From Mesorhizobium loti (GTDB lineage: Bacteria > Pseudomonadota > Alphaproteobacteria > Rhizobiales > Rhizobiaceae): a stretch of 64,000 nucleotides of DNA. A program made the translations under genes and the position numbers. The stretch spans positions 1,364,001 through 1,428,000 of the forward strand of contig NZ_CP033334.1 of assembly GCF_013170705.1 (NCBI RefSeq), written 5' to 3'. Position 1 is the stretch's first letter; each line of letters starts with the position of its first letter. Shown piece by piece: positions 18,342 through 26,915 of the stretch. A model generated the notes under the pieces. The model had not been told where the DNA came from, did no database searches, and saw nothing but the letters and a program-made list of their open reading frames with translations.

Positions 18342-19712
18342 ATGTCTGAAGGCTGGAAATCGACACCGGGCTCAACAAGGGGCTCATCAACCGGGCGCTT
18401 CTGGCGCGCGCGTTGCGGCGTCGCGGCGGCTGCGATCCTTTTGTCGTTCCACGCGGCACGGGCCGAGAACACGCTCGACATGGCGCCCGATCCGGACCAG
18501 AGCCGCGCCGAGTACGAACAGGTCTCCAAGGAAATAACGCTGTCGTCGGAACGGCTGGCCAAGCTCGCCGCCGATATCGCCGCGGTCAAGAAGGACCATG
18601 CGTCGATCACCGCCGCGCTGATCCAGTCGGCGATGACCGAGCAGAAGCTTGGCCAGGACATCGAGGATATCGGCGCCAAGCTGGAGGGGCTGAAGGGCCA
18701 GCAACAGAAGATCCGTGCCTCGCTTGTGGCGCGGCGCGACGTGCTGGCCGAAGTGCTGGGCGCGTTGCAGCGCATGGGCCTCAACCCGCCGCCGGCGATC
18801 CTGGTCAAGCCGGAGGACGCGCTGTCGTCGGTGCGCAGCGCCATCCTGCTCGGCGCCGTGGTGCCGGAATTGCGCCAGCAGACCGACAGCCTGCTGGCCG
18901 ACCTCAAGGAGCAGACCCGGGTGACGGCCTCGATTGAGGCCGAACGGGCGCGGCTGACGGAAGCGGTCGGCGAGCAGGTGGCGGAAAAGAAGCGGCTCGG
19001 CATGCTGCTCGAAGCCAAGCAGAAGCTCGAGGCCGATACGCAGGCGCAAATGGCGGCCGAACGGCAGCGTTCAGAGCAACTGGCGGCCAAGGCCTCCAGC
19101 CTGAAGGACCTGATCGCCTCGCTCGAAGCGCAGGCCGACAAGACCCGCAAGGCCGCTGATGCCGCCAAGGCTGCCGCCGCGGGCCAGGCGGGTGACGATC
19201 AGACTGGCGGCGACACAACGGCATCGCTGGCGGCAATCCCTGTCCCCGAAGGCAACCGGCTCACCGCGACGGCTCCGTTCTCGGCGCTGCAGGGGCAAAT
19301 CGCGCTGCCGGTCACCGGCCGCATCAAGCGCCGTTTCGGCGCCGATGACGGTAACGGCGCAGTGATGCTTGGCGACATGCTTGCGACACAATCGGGAGCC
19401 ATCGTTACCGCGCCGGCGGATGGGAATGTGCTTTATGCGGGGCCGTTTCGCTCCTATGGTCAACTCTTGATCCTCAATGCCGGCGACGGTTATCATGTCG
19501 TTCTGGCGGGGATGAGCAGAATCAGCGTCGTGACTGGCCAGTCGGTGCTCGCAGGAGAGCCGGTCGGCGCGATGGGAGAGGCCCGGGTGGCAAGCACCTC
19601 GGTTTCGAAGAATGTAAATGCCACGCCGGAACTCTATGTCGAGTTCCGCAAGGATGGAAAACCCGTCGATCCGGCCCCATGGTGGGCGGACCGTTTTTCT
19701 GGAAGGACGTGA
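18342..19712 (+). CDS. EnvC-like murein hydrolase activator (LytM fold)
   Basis: A 456-residue exported protein: an N-terminal signal, a long coiled-coil region (about residues 50-290, rich in Glu/Lys/Ala/Gln) and a C-terminal LytM/peptidase-M23 domain starting near LPVTGRIKRRFGADD. The zinc ligands of active M23 enzymes are not in place: the usual first histidine motif is replaced by GAVMLGDML and the HxH site by LNAGDGYHVVL. This fits EnvC-type activators that switch on amidases at the septum rather than cutting peptidoglycan. It sits one base before ctpA, another envelope protease. The start codon is the longest plausible one. Confidence 0.83.
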   Translation: MSEGWKSTPGSTRGSSTGRFWRARCGVAAAAILLSFHAARAENTLDMAPDPDQSRAEYEQVSKEITLSSERLAKLAADIAAVKKDHASITAALIQSAMTEQKLGQDIEDIGAKLEGLKGQQQKIRASLVARRDVLAEVLGALQRMGLNPPPAILVKPEDALSSVRSAILLGAVVPELRQQTDSLLADLKEQTRVTASIEAERARLTEAVGEQVAEKKRLGMLLEAKQKLEADTQAQMAAERQRSEQLAAKASSLKDLIASLEAQADKTRKAADAAKAAAAGQAGDDQTGGDTTASLAAIPVPEGNRLTATAPFSALQGQIALPVTGRIKRRFGADDGNGAVMLGDMLATQSGAIVTAPADGNVLYAGPFRSYGQLLILNAGDGYHVVLAGMSRISVVTGQSVLAGEPVGAMGEARVASTSVSKNVNATPELYVEFRKDGKPVDPAPWWADRFSGRT

Positions 19713-19713
19713 A

Positions 19714-21045
19714 ATGATGCGGAAACTGTCGCTTCTGTTTGCCGGTGCGCTGATGGGCGCGTCCGCCATGAGCCTTGTCTATGGTGCTCCTGGCTCGTCG
19801 GCGAACGCTGCGGGATCGGAGACCTACAAGCAGCTGGCGATCTTCGGCGACATCTTCGAGCGGGTCCGGGCGCAATATGTCACGCCGCCCGACGACAAGT
19901 CGCTGGTCGAGAACGCCATCAACGGCATGCTTTCCTCGCTCGATCCGCACTCTTCGTACATGAACGCTGAACAGGCGCAGGATATGCGCGTGCAGACCAA
20001 GGGCGAGTTCGGCGGCCTCGGCATCGAGGTCACCATGGAGAACGACCTGGTCAAGGTGATCACGCCGATCGACGACACACCTGCCGCCAAGGCCGGCGTG
20101 CTGGCAGGTGACTACATCGCCAAGATCGACGGCGAAGAGGTCCGCGGCCTGACGCTCAACGACGCGGTCGACAAGATGCGCGGCCTGGTCAACACGCCGA
20201 TCAAGCTCACCATCCTGCGCCAGGGCGCCGACAAGCCGATCGAGTTGACGGTGGTGCGCGACATCATCAAGGTCAAGGCGGTCAAGTTCCGTGTCGAGAA
20301 CGACATCGGCTACATGAAGATCACCTCCTTCACCGAAAAGACCTATGACGACCTCGAGAACGCCATCGAGACCATCAAGAAGCAGGTGCCGGACGACAAG
20401 CTGAAGGGCTATGTGCTCGACTTGCGCCTCAATCCGGGTGGTCTGCTCGACCAGGCGGTGAGCGTGTCCGACGCCTTCCTGAAGCGCGGCGAGATCGTCT
20501 CGACGCGCGGGCGCGATCCCAAGGACGTCACCCGCTTCGACGCCAAGCCGAAGCAGACCGACGACATCAACGGCAAGCCGATGATCGTGCTCGTCAATGG
20601 CGGCTCGGCCAGCGCTTCCGAAATCGTTGCCGGCGCGCTGCAGGATCTGCGCCGCGTCACCGTGGTCGGCACGCAGTCCTTCGGCAAGGGTTCGGTGCAG
20701 ACCATCATTCCGCTCGGCGAGAATGGCGCGCTCCGGCTGACGACGGCGCTCTATTACACGCCGTCGGGCAAGTCGATCCAGGGCAAGGGCATCACGCCCG
20801 ACATCAAGGTCGACCAGCCTCTGCCGCCGGAACTGCAGGGCAGGGACCTGACGCGCGGCGAGTCCGATCTCAAGGGCCATATCAAGGGCGCCGACGAGAG
20901 CTCGACGGGATCGGGCTCGGCAGCCTATGTGCCGCCGGATCCGAAGGACGATCTGCAGCTGATCTTCGCCGAGCAGCTGCTGCGCGGCGAGAAGACCGAT
21001 CCGGCCTTCCCGCCCAATCCGGAAAAGGCCGTGCTCAACCAGTAA
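19714..21045 (+). CDS. ctpA: carboxyl-terminal processing protease (S41)
   Basis: A 443-residue exported serine protease of the S41 family. It has a signal peptide (1-33, cut near ANAAG), a PDZ domain (about 85-175) that presents substrate C-termini, and a protease domain with nucleophile Ser300 in GGSASASEI and the general-base Lys325 in SFGKGSVQTI. It acts in the periplasm. ATG 19714 is one base after the upstream stop, so it is coupled to the EnvC-like gene; amidase activation and protease control of peptidoglycan enzymes fit together. Confidence 0.95.
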   Translation: MMRKLSLLFAGALMGASAMSLVYGAPGSSANAAGSETYKQLAIFGDIFERVRAQYVTPPDDKSLVENAINGMLSSLDPHSSYMNAEQAQDMRVQTKGEFGGLGIEVTMENDLVKVITPIDDTPAAKAGVLAGDYIAKIDGEEVRGLTLNDAVDKMRGLVNTPIKLTILRQGADKPIELTVVRDIIKVKAVKFRVENDIGYMKITSFTEKTYDDLENAIETIKKQVPDDKLKGYVLDLRLNPGGLLDQAVSVSDAFLKRGEIVSTRGRDPKDVTRFDAKPKQTDDINGKPMIVLVNGGSASASEIVAGALQDLRRVTVVGTQSFGKGSVQTIIPLGENGALRLTTALYYTPSGKSIQGKGITPDIKVDQPLPPELQGRDLTRGESDLKGHIKGADESSTGSGSAAYVPPDPKDDLQLIFAEQLLRGEKTDPAFPPNPEKAVLNQ

Positions 21046-21239
21046 AATTCACGGCCAGCAACAGTCTGGCCGCCTGAACGAAGCAATGCGATGCTGCCGG
21101 GGCCGAAAGGTTCCGGCAGTTTGATTCGGGGGCAAGGCAAGGCCTCCAGATATGGCGCCAGGGGTGCGCCGGGGTTGATGAATTTGCGCATGTCCTGCCG
21201 AAGGGTCGCCTTCGGAACCGTGCGCTCCGGGGACAAGGC

Positions 21240-22418
21240 TTGGCTGATATCGGCAAGGACATCGAACGCCCGCTTGGACAGACCGTCCGGGTGCCGCGCG
21301 CCGCCGGCAAGGTCAGCCCGGGCATTGTCGCTGCGAGCGTTGTCGTATTGGCGGTGGTCGGCGTTTCAGCCGCGATCGCGCTCCGGGAAAAGCCGTTTCG
21401 CAAGCCGCAAGAGGTCGCCGTTTCGACGCCGAAAGTGACGGCGCCCGAGCCTGCCGCCGCGCCATCCGCTTTGGCCCCGGTCGCGGCGCCAAAGGTCGAA
21501 ACGCCAGCCAAGACCGGTGGTCCGCAGATCATCCATGTGCAGAAGCAGGAGGGCGATGGTCCTCCGCAGGCGGCCATCGTCATTCGCGACCCGTCGAGTA
21601 TCGGGCAGAACCTGAAGATCGCGCATCTTCCCGACAAGGCGCTGATCGAAGCCAGCGATAGCGGACCCTTGCCGATACGCTCCGCAGACGGAAGGCGGCC
21701 GTTCGATGTCTATGCGCGGCCATGGTCCGGTGCGCGCGGTGCGCGGGTGGCGATCGTCATTGGCGGGCTTGCCGTCTCCCAGACCGGCACCCAGGCGGCG
21801 ATCGCCAAGCTGCCCCCTGAAGTGACGCTGGCCTTCGCGCCGCAGGGCAACAGCATTGGCCGCTGGATGCAGGCCGCCCGACAGGGCGGCCACGAGATCG
21901 TCATGCAGGTGCCGCTCGAACCGTTCGACTATCCCAACGTCAACCCCGGCCGCAACACGCTGACGGTGGCGGCGAGTGCCGAAGACAATCTCAAGAACCT
22001 GCACTGGGCGCTGTCGCGAACGACGAACTATACCGGCGTCATGAACTATATGGGCGCCCGTTTCTCCGCCGATCCGGCGGCGATGGAGCCGTTCATGGCC
22101 GAACTCGGCAAACGGGGGCTTGCCTATGTCGACGATGGCTCGTCGGCGCGCAGCCTGGCGCCCGACCTGGCGCTGAAGGATGGCGTGCCCTTCGTCGCTG
22201 GCGACACGGCGATCGATGCGGTGCAGGATCGCGGCGCCATCCTGAAGAAACTGGACAGTCTCGAAGCCACCGCGCGGGCCAAGGGCACCGCCGTCGGCAT
22301 CGGCTCGGCCTTCGACCTGACCGTCGACACCGTTGCGTCCTGGATTGCCGAGGCCAGGAAGCGCGGCATCGAGATCGTGCCGATTTCGGCGGTGGCCATA
22401 GACCCGCAAAAAGGCTAG
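21240..22418 (+). CDS. divergent polysaccharide deacetylase family protein
   Basis: A 392-residue membrane-anchored protein of the divergent polysaccharide deacetylase (YibQ-like, DUF610) family. A single helix (about residues 27-48) is followed by a Pro/Ala/Lys linker and a periplasmic NodB-like barrel ([56 protein letters not shown]). The start is a TTG preceded by GGGGA. The family commonly sits after envC-ctpA, as here, supporting a role at the cell wall; the activity is not established. Confidence 0.82.
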   Translation: MADIGKDIERPLGQTVRVPRAAGKVSPGIVAASVVVLAVVGVSAAIALREKPFRKPQEVAVSTPKVTAPEPAAAPSALAPVAAPKVETPAKTGGPQIIHVQKQEGDGPPQAAIVIRDPSSIGQNLKIAHLPDKALIEASDSGPLPIRSADGRRPFDVYARPWSGARGARVAIVIGGLAVSQTGTQAAIAKLPPEVTLAFAPQGNSIGRWMQAARQGGHEIVMQVPLEPFDYPNVNPGRNTLTVAASAEDNLKNLHWALSRTTNYTGVMNYMGARFSADPAAMEPFMAELGKRGLAYVDDGSSARSLAPDLALKDGVPFVAGDTAIDAVQDRGAILKKLDSLEATARAKGTAVGIGSAFDLTVDTVASWIAEARKRGIEIVPISAVAIDPQKG

Positions 22419-22453
22419 CCACGCCTGGCCGCGAACCGCTCGGAGGACAGATA

Positions 22454-22975
22454 ATGGCAAAGACGAAAAAGGTCGACCGCGAAGCGCTGCCTTATCGTCC
22501 CTGTGTCGGGCTGATGATCCTCAATGGCGAAGGCCTGGTCTGGGTCGGGCATCGTATTGTCGAACCCGACAGCGAATTCGCAGGCGCGACGCAGCTCTGG
22601 CAGATGCCGCAAGGCGGCATCGACAAGGGCGAGGAGCCGCTGCAGGCCGCGGAGCGGGAGCTCTATGAGGAAACCGGCATGCGCGGCGTCTCGCTGCTCG
22701 CCGAGGCTCCGGACTGGATCAACTACGATCTGCCGGACCATCTGGTCGGCATTGCCCTGAAAGGGCGGTATCGCGGCCAGACGCAGAAATGGTTCGCCTT
22801 CCGCTTTCATGGCGATAGCGACGAAATCCAGATCAATCCGCCGCCTGGTGGCCACACCGCCGAATTCGACAAATGGTCGTGGCGGCCGATGCGGGACCTG
22901 CCCGACCTGATCGTGCCGTTCAAGCGCAAGGTCTATGAAGACGTGGTGGCGGCGTTCCGGCACCTCGTGCCGTAG
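22454..22975 (+). CDS. rppH: RNA pyrophosphohydrolase
   Basis: RppH, a Nudix hydrolase of 173 residues that removes pyrophosphate from 5'-triphosphate mRNA and starts decay. The complete Nudix box spans residues 54-76 (from GGIDKGEEP to the final ETGM), and [12 protein letters not shown] is the usual family start. AGGACAG precedes the ATG. It ends the ctpA-deacetylase-rppH run conserved in rhizobia. Confidence 0.95.
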   Translation: MAKTKKVDREALPYRPCVGLMILNGEGLVWVGHRIVEPDSEFAGATQLWQMPQGGIDKGEEPLQAAERELYEETGMRGVSLLAEAPDWINYDLPDHLVGIALKGRYRGQTQKWFAFRFHGDSDEIQINPPPGGHTAEFDKWSWRPMRDLPDLIVPFKRKVYEDVVAAFRHLVP

Positions 22976-23067
22976 CTGGACGACCGGCGGCCATGGTTCG
23001 AAGGGCCGCAGTTGCCGCGCCGGCCCAGCGGTCCTATTGATGCTTATCCGCCACAAGGAGGGTCGCC

Positions 23068-24207
23068 ATGAACGACGCCCCTACAAAATTGCTGCCCGAG
23101 GACGTTGTTGCCATAAGTGAAGCGGCGGCCGGAGCAATCCTGACCATCGATCTCGATGCGATCCGCGAAAACTACCGGCGACTGAAGACAAGGCTGGGCA
23201 GCGTGCGCTGCGCCGGCGTGGCCAAGGCCGACGCCTATGGTCTCGGTGCCGCGCAGGTGGCATCGGCCTTGATGAAAGAAGGCTGCGACGTCTTCTTCGT
23301 CGCGCTGCTGGCCGAAGGCATCGCGCTGCGCGAGGTGGTTGGGAGCGAACCGGAAATCTACGTGCTGAATGGACTGCCGCCGGGTTCCGAGCCGGAAGCC
23401 GTGGCGGCCGGCCTGTGCGCGGTGATCAACAGCGGTGCGCAGTTGAAGGCCTGGAGCGCGGCCGCGCGTGACGCCAGGCGCCGGCTTCCGGCCGCCATCC
23501 AGGTCGACAGCGGCATGTCGCGGCTTGGCATGGCGCCAGCCGAGGTCGAGGCCGTGGCCAAGGATACCGGCGCGCTCGATGGAATCGATGTCAGATATGT
23601 GATGAGCCATCTGGCTTGCGCGGACGAACCGCGCCATCCGGCCAACGAAGAACAGCGGCTGGCTTTCGAGCGGCTGCGCGCCATGCTGCCCGAGGTGCCT
23701 GCTTCGCTTGCCAACTCCTCCGGCATCTTTCTTGGTCCGCCCTATCACTATGATCTCGCCCGGCCGGGGGCGGCGCTCTACGGCATCAATCCGACGCCAG
23801 GCGCACCCAATCCAATGCTGCCCGTGGTCCGGCTGCAAGCCAAGGTGGCGCAGACGCGCCGGGTCGAAAAAGGCACCGGTATCGGCTACGGACACACTTA
23901 CTACGCGGACGGCCCGTTGAGCCTGGCGACGATTTCGTTCGGCTATGCGGATGGCTGGCTGCGGCGTTCCGCCTCGGCAGCCTGGTTCGAAGGCATACGC
24001 CTGCCTTTCCTCGGGCGCGTGTCTATGGATTCGATCATTCTCGATATTTCCGCAGTGCCGCCCGGCAGGCTGCGCGAGGGTGATCTTGTCGAGCTGCTGG
24101 GTCCTTCGCAGAGCGTCGACGATGCCGCCGGCCATGCCGGCACCATCGGCTATGAAATCCTGGCCAGTCTTGGTCCCCGCTTTCACCGGCGCTATGTCGG
24201 CGGTTGA
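23068..24207 (+). CDS. alr: alanine racemase
   Basis: A PLP enzyme of 379 residues interconverting L- and D-alanine for cell wall synthesis and D-alanine catabolism. The PLP-binding lysine is Lys53 in GVAKADAYGLGA; the second catalytic base lies in ISFGYADGW; HYDLARPGAALYG and RVSMDSIILDI are family motifs. An AAGGAGG precedes the ATG. About 1.4 kb downstream is a D-amino acid dehydrogenase gene, which could use the D-alanine, though the two are separated by two other genes. Confidence 0.95.
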   Translation: MNDAPTKLLPEDVVAISEAAAGAILTIDLDAIRENYRRLKTRLGSVRCAGVAKADAYGLGAAQVASALMKEGCDVFFVALLAEGIALREVVGSEPEIYVLNGLPPGSEPEAVAAGLCAVINSGAQLKAWSAAARDARRRLPAAIQVDSGMSRLGMAPAEVEAVAKDTGALDGIDVRYVMSHLACADEPRHPANEEQRLAFERLRAMLPEVPASLANSSGIFLGPPYHYDLARPGAALYGINPTPGAPNPMLPVVRLQAKVAQTRRVEKGTGIGYGHTYYADGPLSLATISFGYADGWLRRSASAAWFEGIRLPFLGRVSMDSIILDISAVPPGRLREGDLVELLGPSQSVDDAAGHAGTIGYEILASLGPRFHRRYVGG

Positions 24208-24479
24208 GCGGTTTGGCCACGCTTGACAAGCGGGCGCCTGTCGGCAAGGTTCGGGGCATGAGCAACCTCGCTTACATCAGAACCTTGTTCAGGGTCTGCC
24301 CGATCGCGGGATCGTAGCCCCGGCGCGGCCGCCTTTTGGCGTCCGTCCGTACCGGGGCATCCATACATCCAAAATCGCCATCAAGCCGTCCAGCCTTTTG
24401 CCGCTGGCGGCTTTTCGTAGCGCCGCCAGCGTGGCGGCAGGCGCGCATTCATTCGACGCGCCGATCCATGAGGTTTGCC
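24208..24479. other. alr to rnk intergenic region
   Basis: This 272-bp gap contains no convincing coding region. I saw no clear terminator with a T tract and no recognisable operator. A promoter for the following small genes would be expected here but I cannot place it. Confidence 0.4.
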
Positions 24480-24902
24480 ATGCAACATGCAACAGGACTG
24501 CGCCCAAGCAGCCAGATACTGATCAGCAACACCGACCATGACAGGTTGACAGGCCTGGCGAGGGCCTTGCTCGACCGTGCCCCCGAGACGGCCGAGGAAC
24601 TGCTTTCGGAAATGGACCGGGCCATCATCACGGACGCGGCGACGATGCCGGCCGGGGTGGTGCGCATGGGTTCGATCGTGACGGTCCGCACCGAGGGCGG
24701 CGATACCCAGCGCATCACGCTGGTCTATCCCGGCGAAGCCGACATTGCCGAAAACAGGATTTCGGTGCTGACGCCGATGGGAACGGCGCTCATCGGAGCG
24801 GCGATCGGGCAGACGGTGTGCTGGAGCAGTCGTGACGGCCGTGAACTGTCGGTGACGATCGAAGCCGTCGACTCGCCGGCCTCCGGCCAGCAGCGGCGCT
24901 GA
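24480..24902 (+). CDS. rnk: Rnk-type GreA/GreB C-terminal domain protein
   Basis: A 140-residue protein of the Rnk (regulator of nucleoside diphosphate kinase) type, related to the C-terminal domain of GreA/GreB, which binds RNA polymerase near the secondary channel. The family signature appears as EMDRAIITDAATMPAGVVRM, then RITLVYPGEAD, then ISVLTPMGTALIGAAIGQTV. An ATG at 24468, four codons earlier, is an alternative start. It is followed within 15 bp by a second, diverged relative. Confidence 0.8.
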   Translation: MQHATGLRPSSQILISNTDHDRLTGLARALLDRAPETAEELLSEMDRAIITDAATMPAGVVRMGSIVTVRTEGGDTQRITLVYPGEADIAENRISVLTPMGTALIGAAIGQTVCWSSRDGRELSVTIEAVDSPASGQQRR

Positions 24903-24916
24903 TCGTGGAGGCGGTG

Positions 24917-25459
24917 ATGACGAGCACGAATTGCTGCCTGACGACGAAAGACTTCGCTGTCCTCGAAGTCATGCTGGAGCGCCGGCGGGCATTCGCGGAT
25001 CCGGTCGTGCACATGCTCGAATACAAGCTTTCAAGCGCCGACGTCGTCCCGATCGATTCGGTCGGCCCCGATATCGTCACGCTGAACAGCAGGGTGGTGT
25101 TCAGCGTCGACGCCGGTCACGCCGAGACGCGCACCCTGGTGCAGAACGAGGTGCGCGGACCGGTCGGCTCGAGCCTGTCGGTGGCAACCAGGCGAGGGCT
25201 CTGCATGCTTGGCATGGCGCAAGGCCAAACGGCTTCGATCGAGCACGCCGATGGCCGGCGGGAGTCGATCCTCATCAAGGCCGTGCTTTACCAGCCGGAG
25301 GCTGCCCGGCGCGCGGTCAGGCAGAAAGACCGGGCAGACGGGCAGCGACCGCATGGGCTCACTCTCGTCTATAGCGCCGCAGCCGATTGGCGGCCTCTTG
25401 GCGAGACGGCCGGAATGCGGCAGACAGAAGACGACGACCCCGGTCCCTCGGCGGCGTGA
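24917..25459 (+). CDS. second, diverged Rnk-like protein
   Basis: A 180-residue protein with the same outline as its upstream neighbour. It keeps the Rnk pattern VVPIDSVGPDIVTLNSRVVFSVD, MLGMAQGQTASIEHADG and the family's YQPEAAR ending, but has lost the SVLTPMGTALIG consensus (here SLSVATRRGLCMLG) and gains a hydrophilic C-terminal tail. ATG 24917 has GGAGGCGGTG before it. The tandem pair suggests duplication with divergence, perhaps two RNA-polymerase-binding factors with different signals; that is inference. Confidence 0.68.
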   Translation: MTSTNCCLTTKDFAVLEVMLERRRAFADPVVHMLEYKLSSADVVPIDSVGPDIVTLNSRVVFSVDAGHAETRTLVQNEVRGPVGSSLSVATRRGLCMLGMAQGQTASIEHADGRRESILIKAVLYQPEAARRAVRQKDRADGQRPHGLTLVYSAAADWRPLGETAGMRQTEDDDPGPSAA

Positions 25460-25582
25460 ATAGGCCACAGCGCATGGTTCTCGAAAATCGGCATCGATTT
25501 TCACCTGGGATCATGCGCAAATCGAGAAATGCGGTCGCGACCACGGGCGTCTTGGGGACGCGCGGCGCGCAAGGAGTGAACG

Positions 25583-26839
25583 ATGAAGATCATGGTGCTG
25601 GGCAGTGGCGTCATCGGGGTGACCACGGCCTACTATCTCGCCGAGGCTGGCCATGAGGTGACGGTGATCGATCGCCAGAAAGGCCCGGCACTGGAGACCA
25701 GCTTTGCCAATGCCGGTGAGATTTCGCCCGGTTATGCCTCGCCCTGGGCCGGCCCCGGCATTCCGCTCAAGGCGATCAAATGGCTGTTGATGAAGCATGG
25801 TCCGCTGGTGGTGCGGCCGGCTTTCGATCCGCATATGTGGACCTGGCTGGTCAAGATGCTGCGCAACTGCACGGCCGAGCGCTATGCGGTCAACAAGTCG
25901 CGCATGGTGCCGCTGGCCGAATACAGCCGCGACACGCTGAAGGCGCTGCGCGAGGCGACCGGCATCACCTACGACGAGCGGGCCCAGGGCACGCTGCAGC
26001 TGTTCCGCACGCAAAAGCAGCTTGATGGCACGGCGGGCGACGTCGATGTGCTGAAGAAATATGGCGTGCCTTACGAAATCCTCGACCCGGAGGGCTGCAT
26101 CGCGGCGGAACCGGCGCTGGCCGGCGTGCGTGAGAAATTCGTCGGAGGGCTGCGGCTGCCGCATGACGAGACCGGCGACTGCAAGATGTTCACCGACAAA
26201 TTGACGGAACTATGCGTGGCGCGGGGCGTGAAGTTCGAGTACGACACGACGATATACCGCGTCATCCGCAGCCGTAACCGCATCGCCAACCTCAGCACCA
26301 GCAAGGGTTTCAAGGCCTCCGACGCCTATGTGATGGCGCTGGGCAGCTACTCGGCGGGCTTCATGCGTCGCATGAAGCGGTCGATCCCGGTCTATCCGGT
26401 CAAGGGCTACTCGATCACCGTGCCGATCAAGGATGCCGACTTGGCGCCTGTGTCGACGGTGATGGACGAAACCTACAAGGTGGCGATCACCCGGCTGGGC
26501 GACCGCATCCGCGTCGGCGGCACGGCCGAGATCTCCGGCTTCGACCTCAGGCTGCATGAATCGCGGCGCCGCACGCTCGAACATTCGGTCGGCGATCTCT
26601 TTCCAGGCGCCGGCGCCATGCGCGAGGCGACCTTCTGGTGCGGTCTGCGGCCGATGACACCGGATGGGCCACCGCTGATCGGCCGCACCGAGCTTTCCAA
26701 TCTCTATCTCAACACCGGCCATGGCACGCTCGGCTGGACCATGGCCTGCGGCTCGGCCAAGGTGCTGGCCGACATCATGTCGAACCGGGTTCCCGAGATC
26801 GATGCCCGTGCGCTGGCCCAGGAACGCTACCTGAAATAG
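25583..26839 (+). CDS. dadA: D-amino acid dehydrogenase
   Basis: DadA, an FAD enzyme of 418 residues on the inner face of the membrane that oxidises D-amino acids (chiefly D-alanine) to 2-oxo acids and passes electrons to quinone. The N-terminal dinucleotide site reads [19 protein letters not shown], the next residues [20 protein letters not shown] are typical of DadA, and [15 protein letters not shown] residues at the end ([14 protein letters not shown]) close the FAD site. AAGGAG precedes the ATG. The alr gene upstream could supply D-alanine. Confidence 0.93.
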   Translation: MKIMVLGSGVIGVTTAYYLAEAGHEVTVIDRQKGPALETSFANAGEISPGYASPWAGPGIPLKAIKWLLMKHGPLVVRPAFDPHMWTWLVKMLRNCTAERYAVNKSRMVPLAEYSRDTLKALREATGITYDERAQGTLQLFRTQKQLDGTAGDVDVLKKYGVPYEILDPEGCIAAEPALAGVREKFVGGLRLPHDETGDCKMFTDKLTELCVARGVKFEYDTTIYRVIRSRNRIANLSTSKGFKASDAYVMALGSYSAGFMRRMKRSIPVYPVKGYSITVPIKDADLAPVSTVMDETYKVAITRLGDRIRVGGTAEISGFDLRLHESRRRTLEHSVGDLFPGAGAMREATFWCGLRPMTPDGPPLIGRTELSNLYLNTGHGTLGWTMACGSAKVLADIMSNRVPEIDARALAQERYLK

Positions 26840-26870
26840 GAGCGGGCTTCCTTCGGCATGTTGGGTGGAT

Positions 26871-26914
26871 GCAATTCCGGACGGAAAACCGCTTCACACT
26901 TTTCCTGGAATTGG
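26871..26914 (+). repeat. dispersed palindromic repeat, copy B (short)
   Basis: GCAATTCC arms and the GGAAAACCGCTTCACACTTTTCC core match copy A. It occupies the gap between the convergent dadA and phospholipase-D-like genes and ends one base before the latter's stop codon, so it may serve as a transcript end for both. Confidence 0.85.
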
Positions 26915-26915
26915 A

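Noticed and set aside
21046..21239. Terminator after ctpA
   Set aside because: GGCCAG/CTGGCC can form a short hairpin but no T tract follows, so a terminator is not supported.
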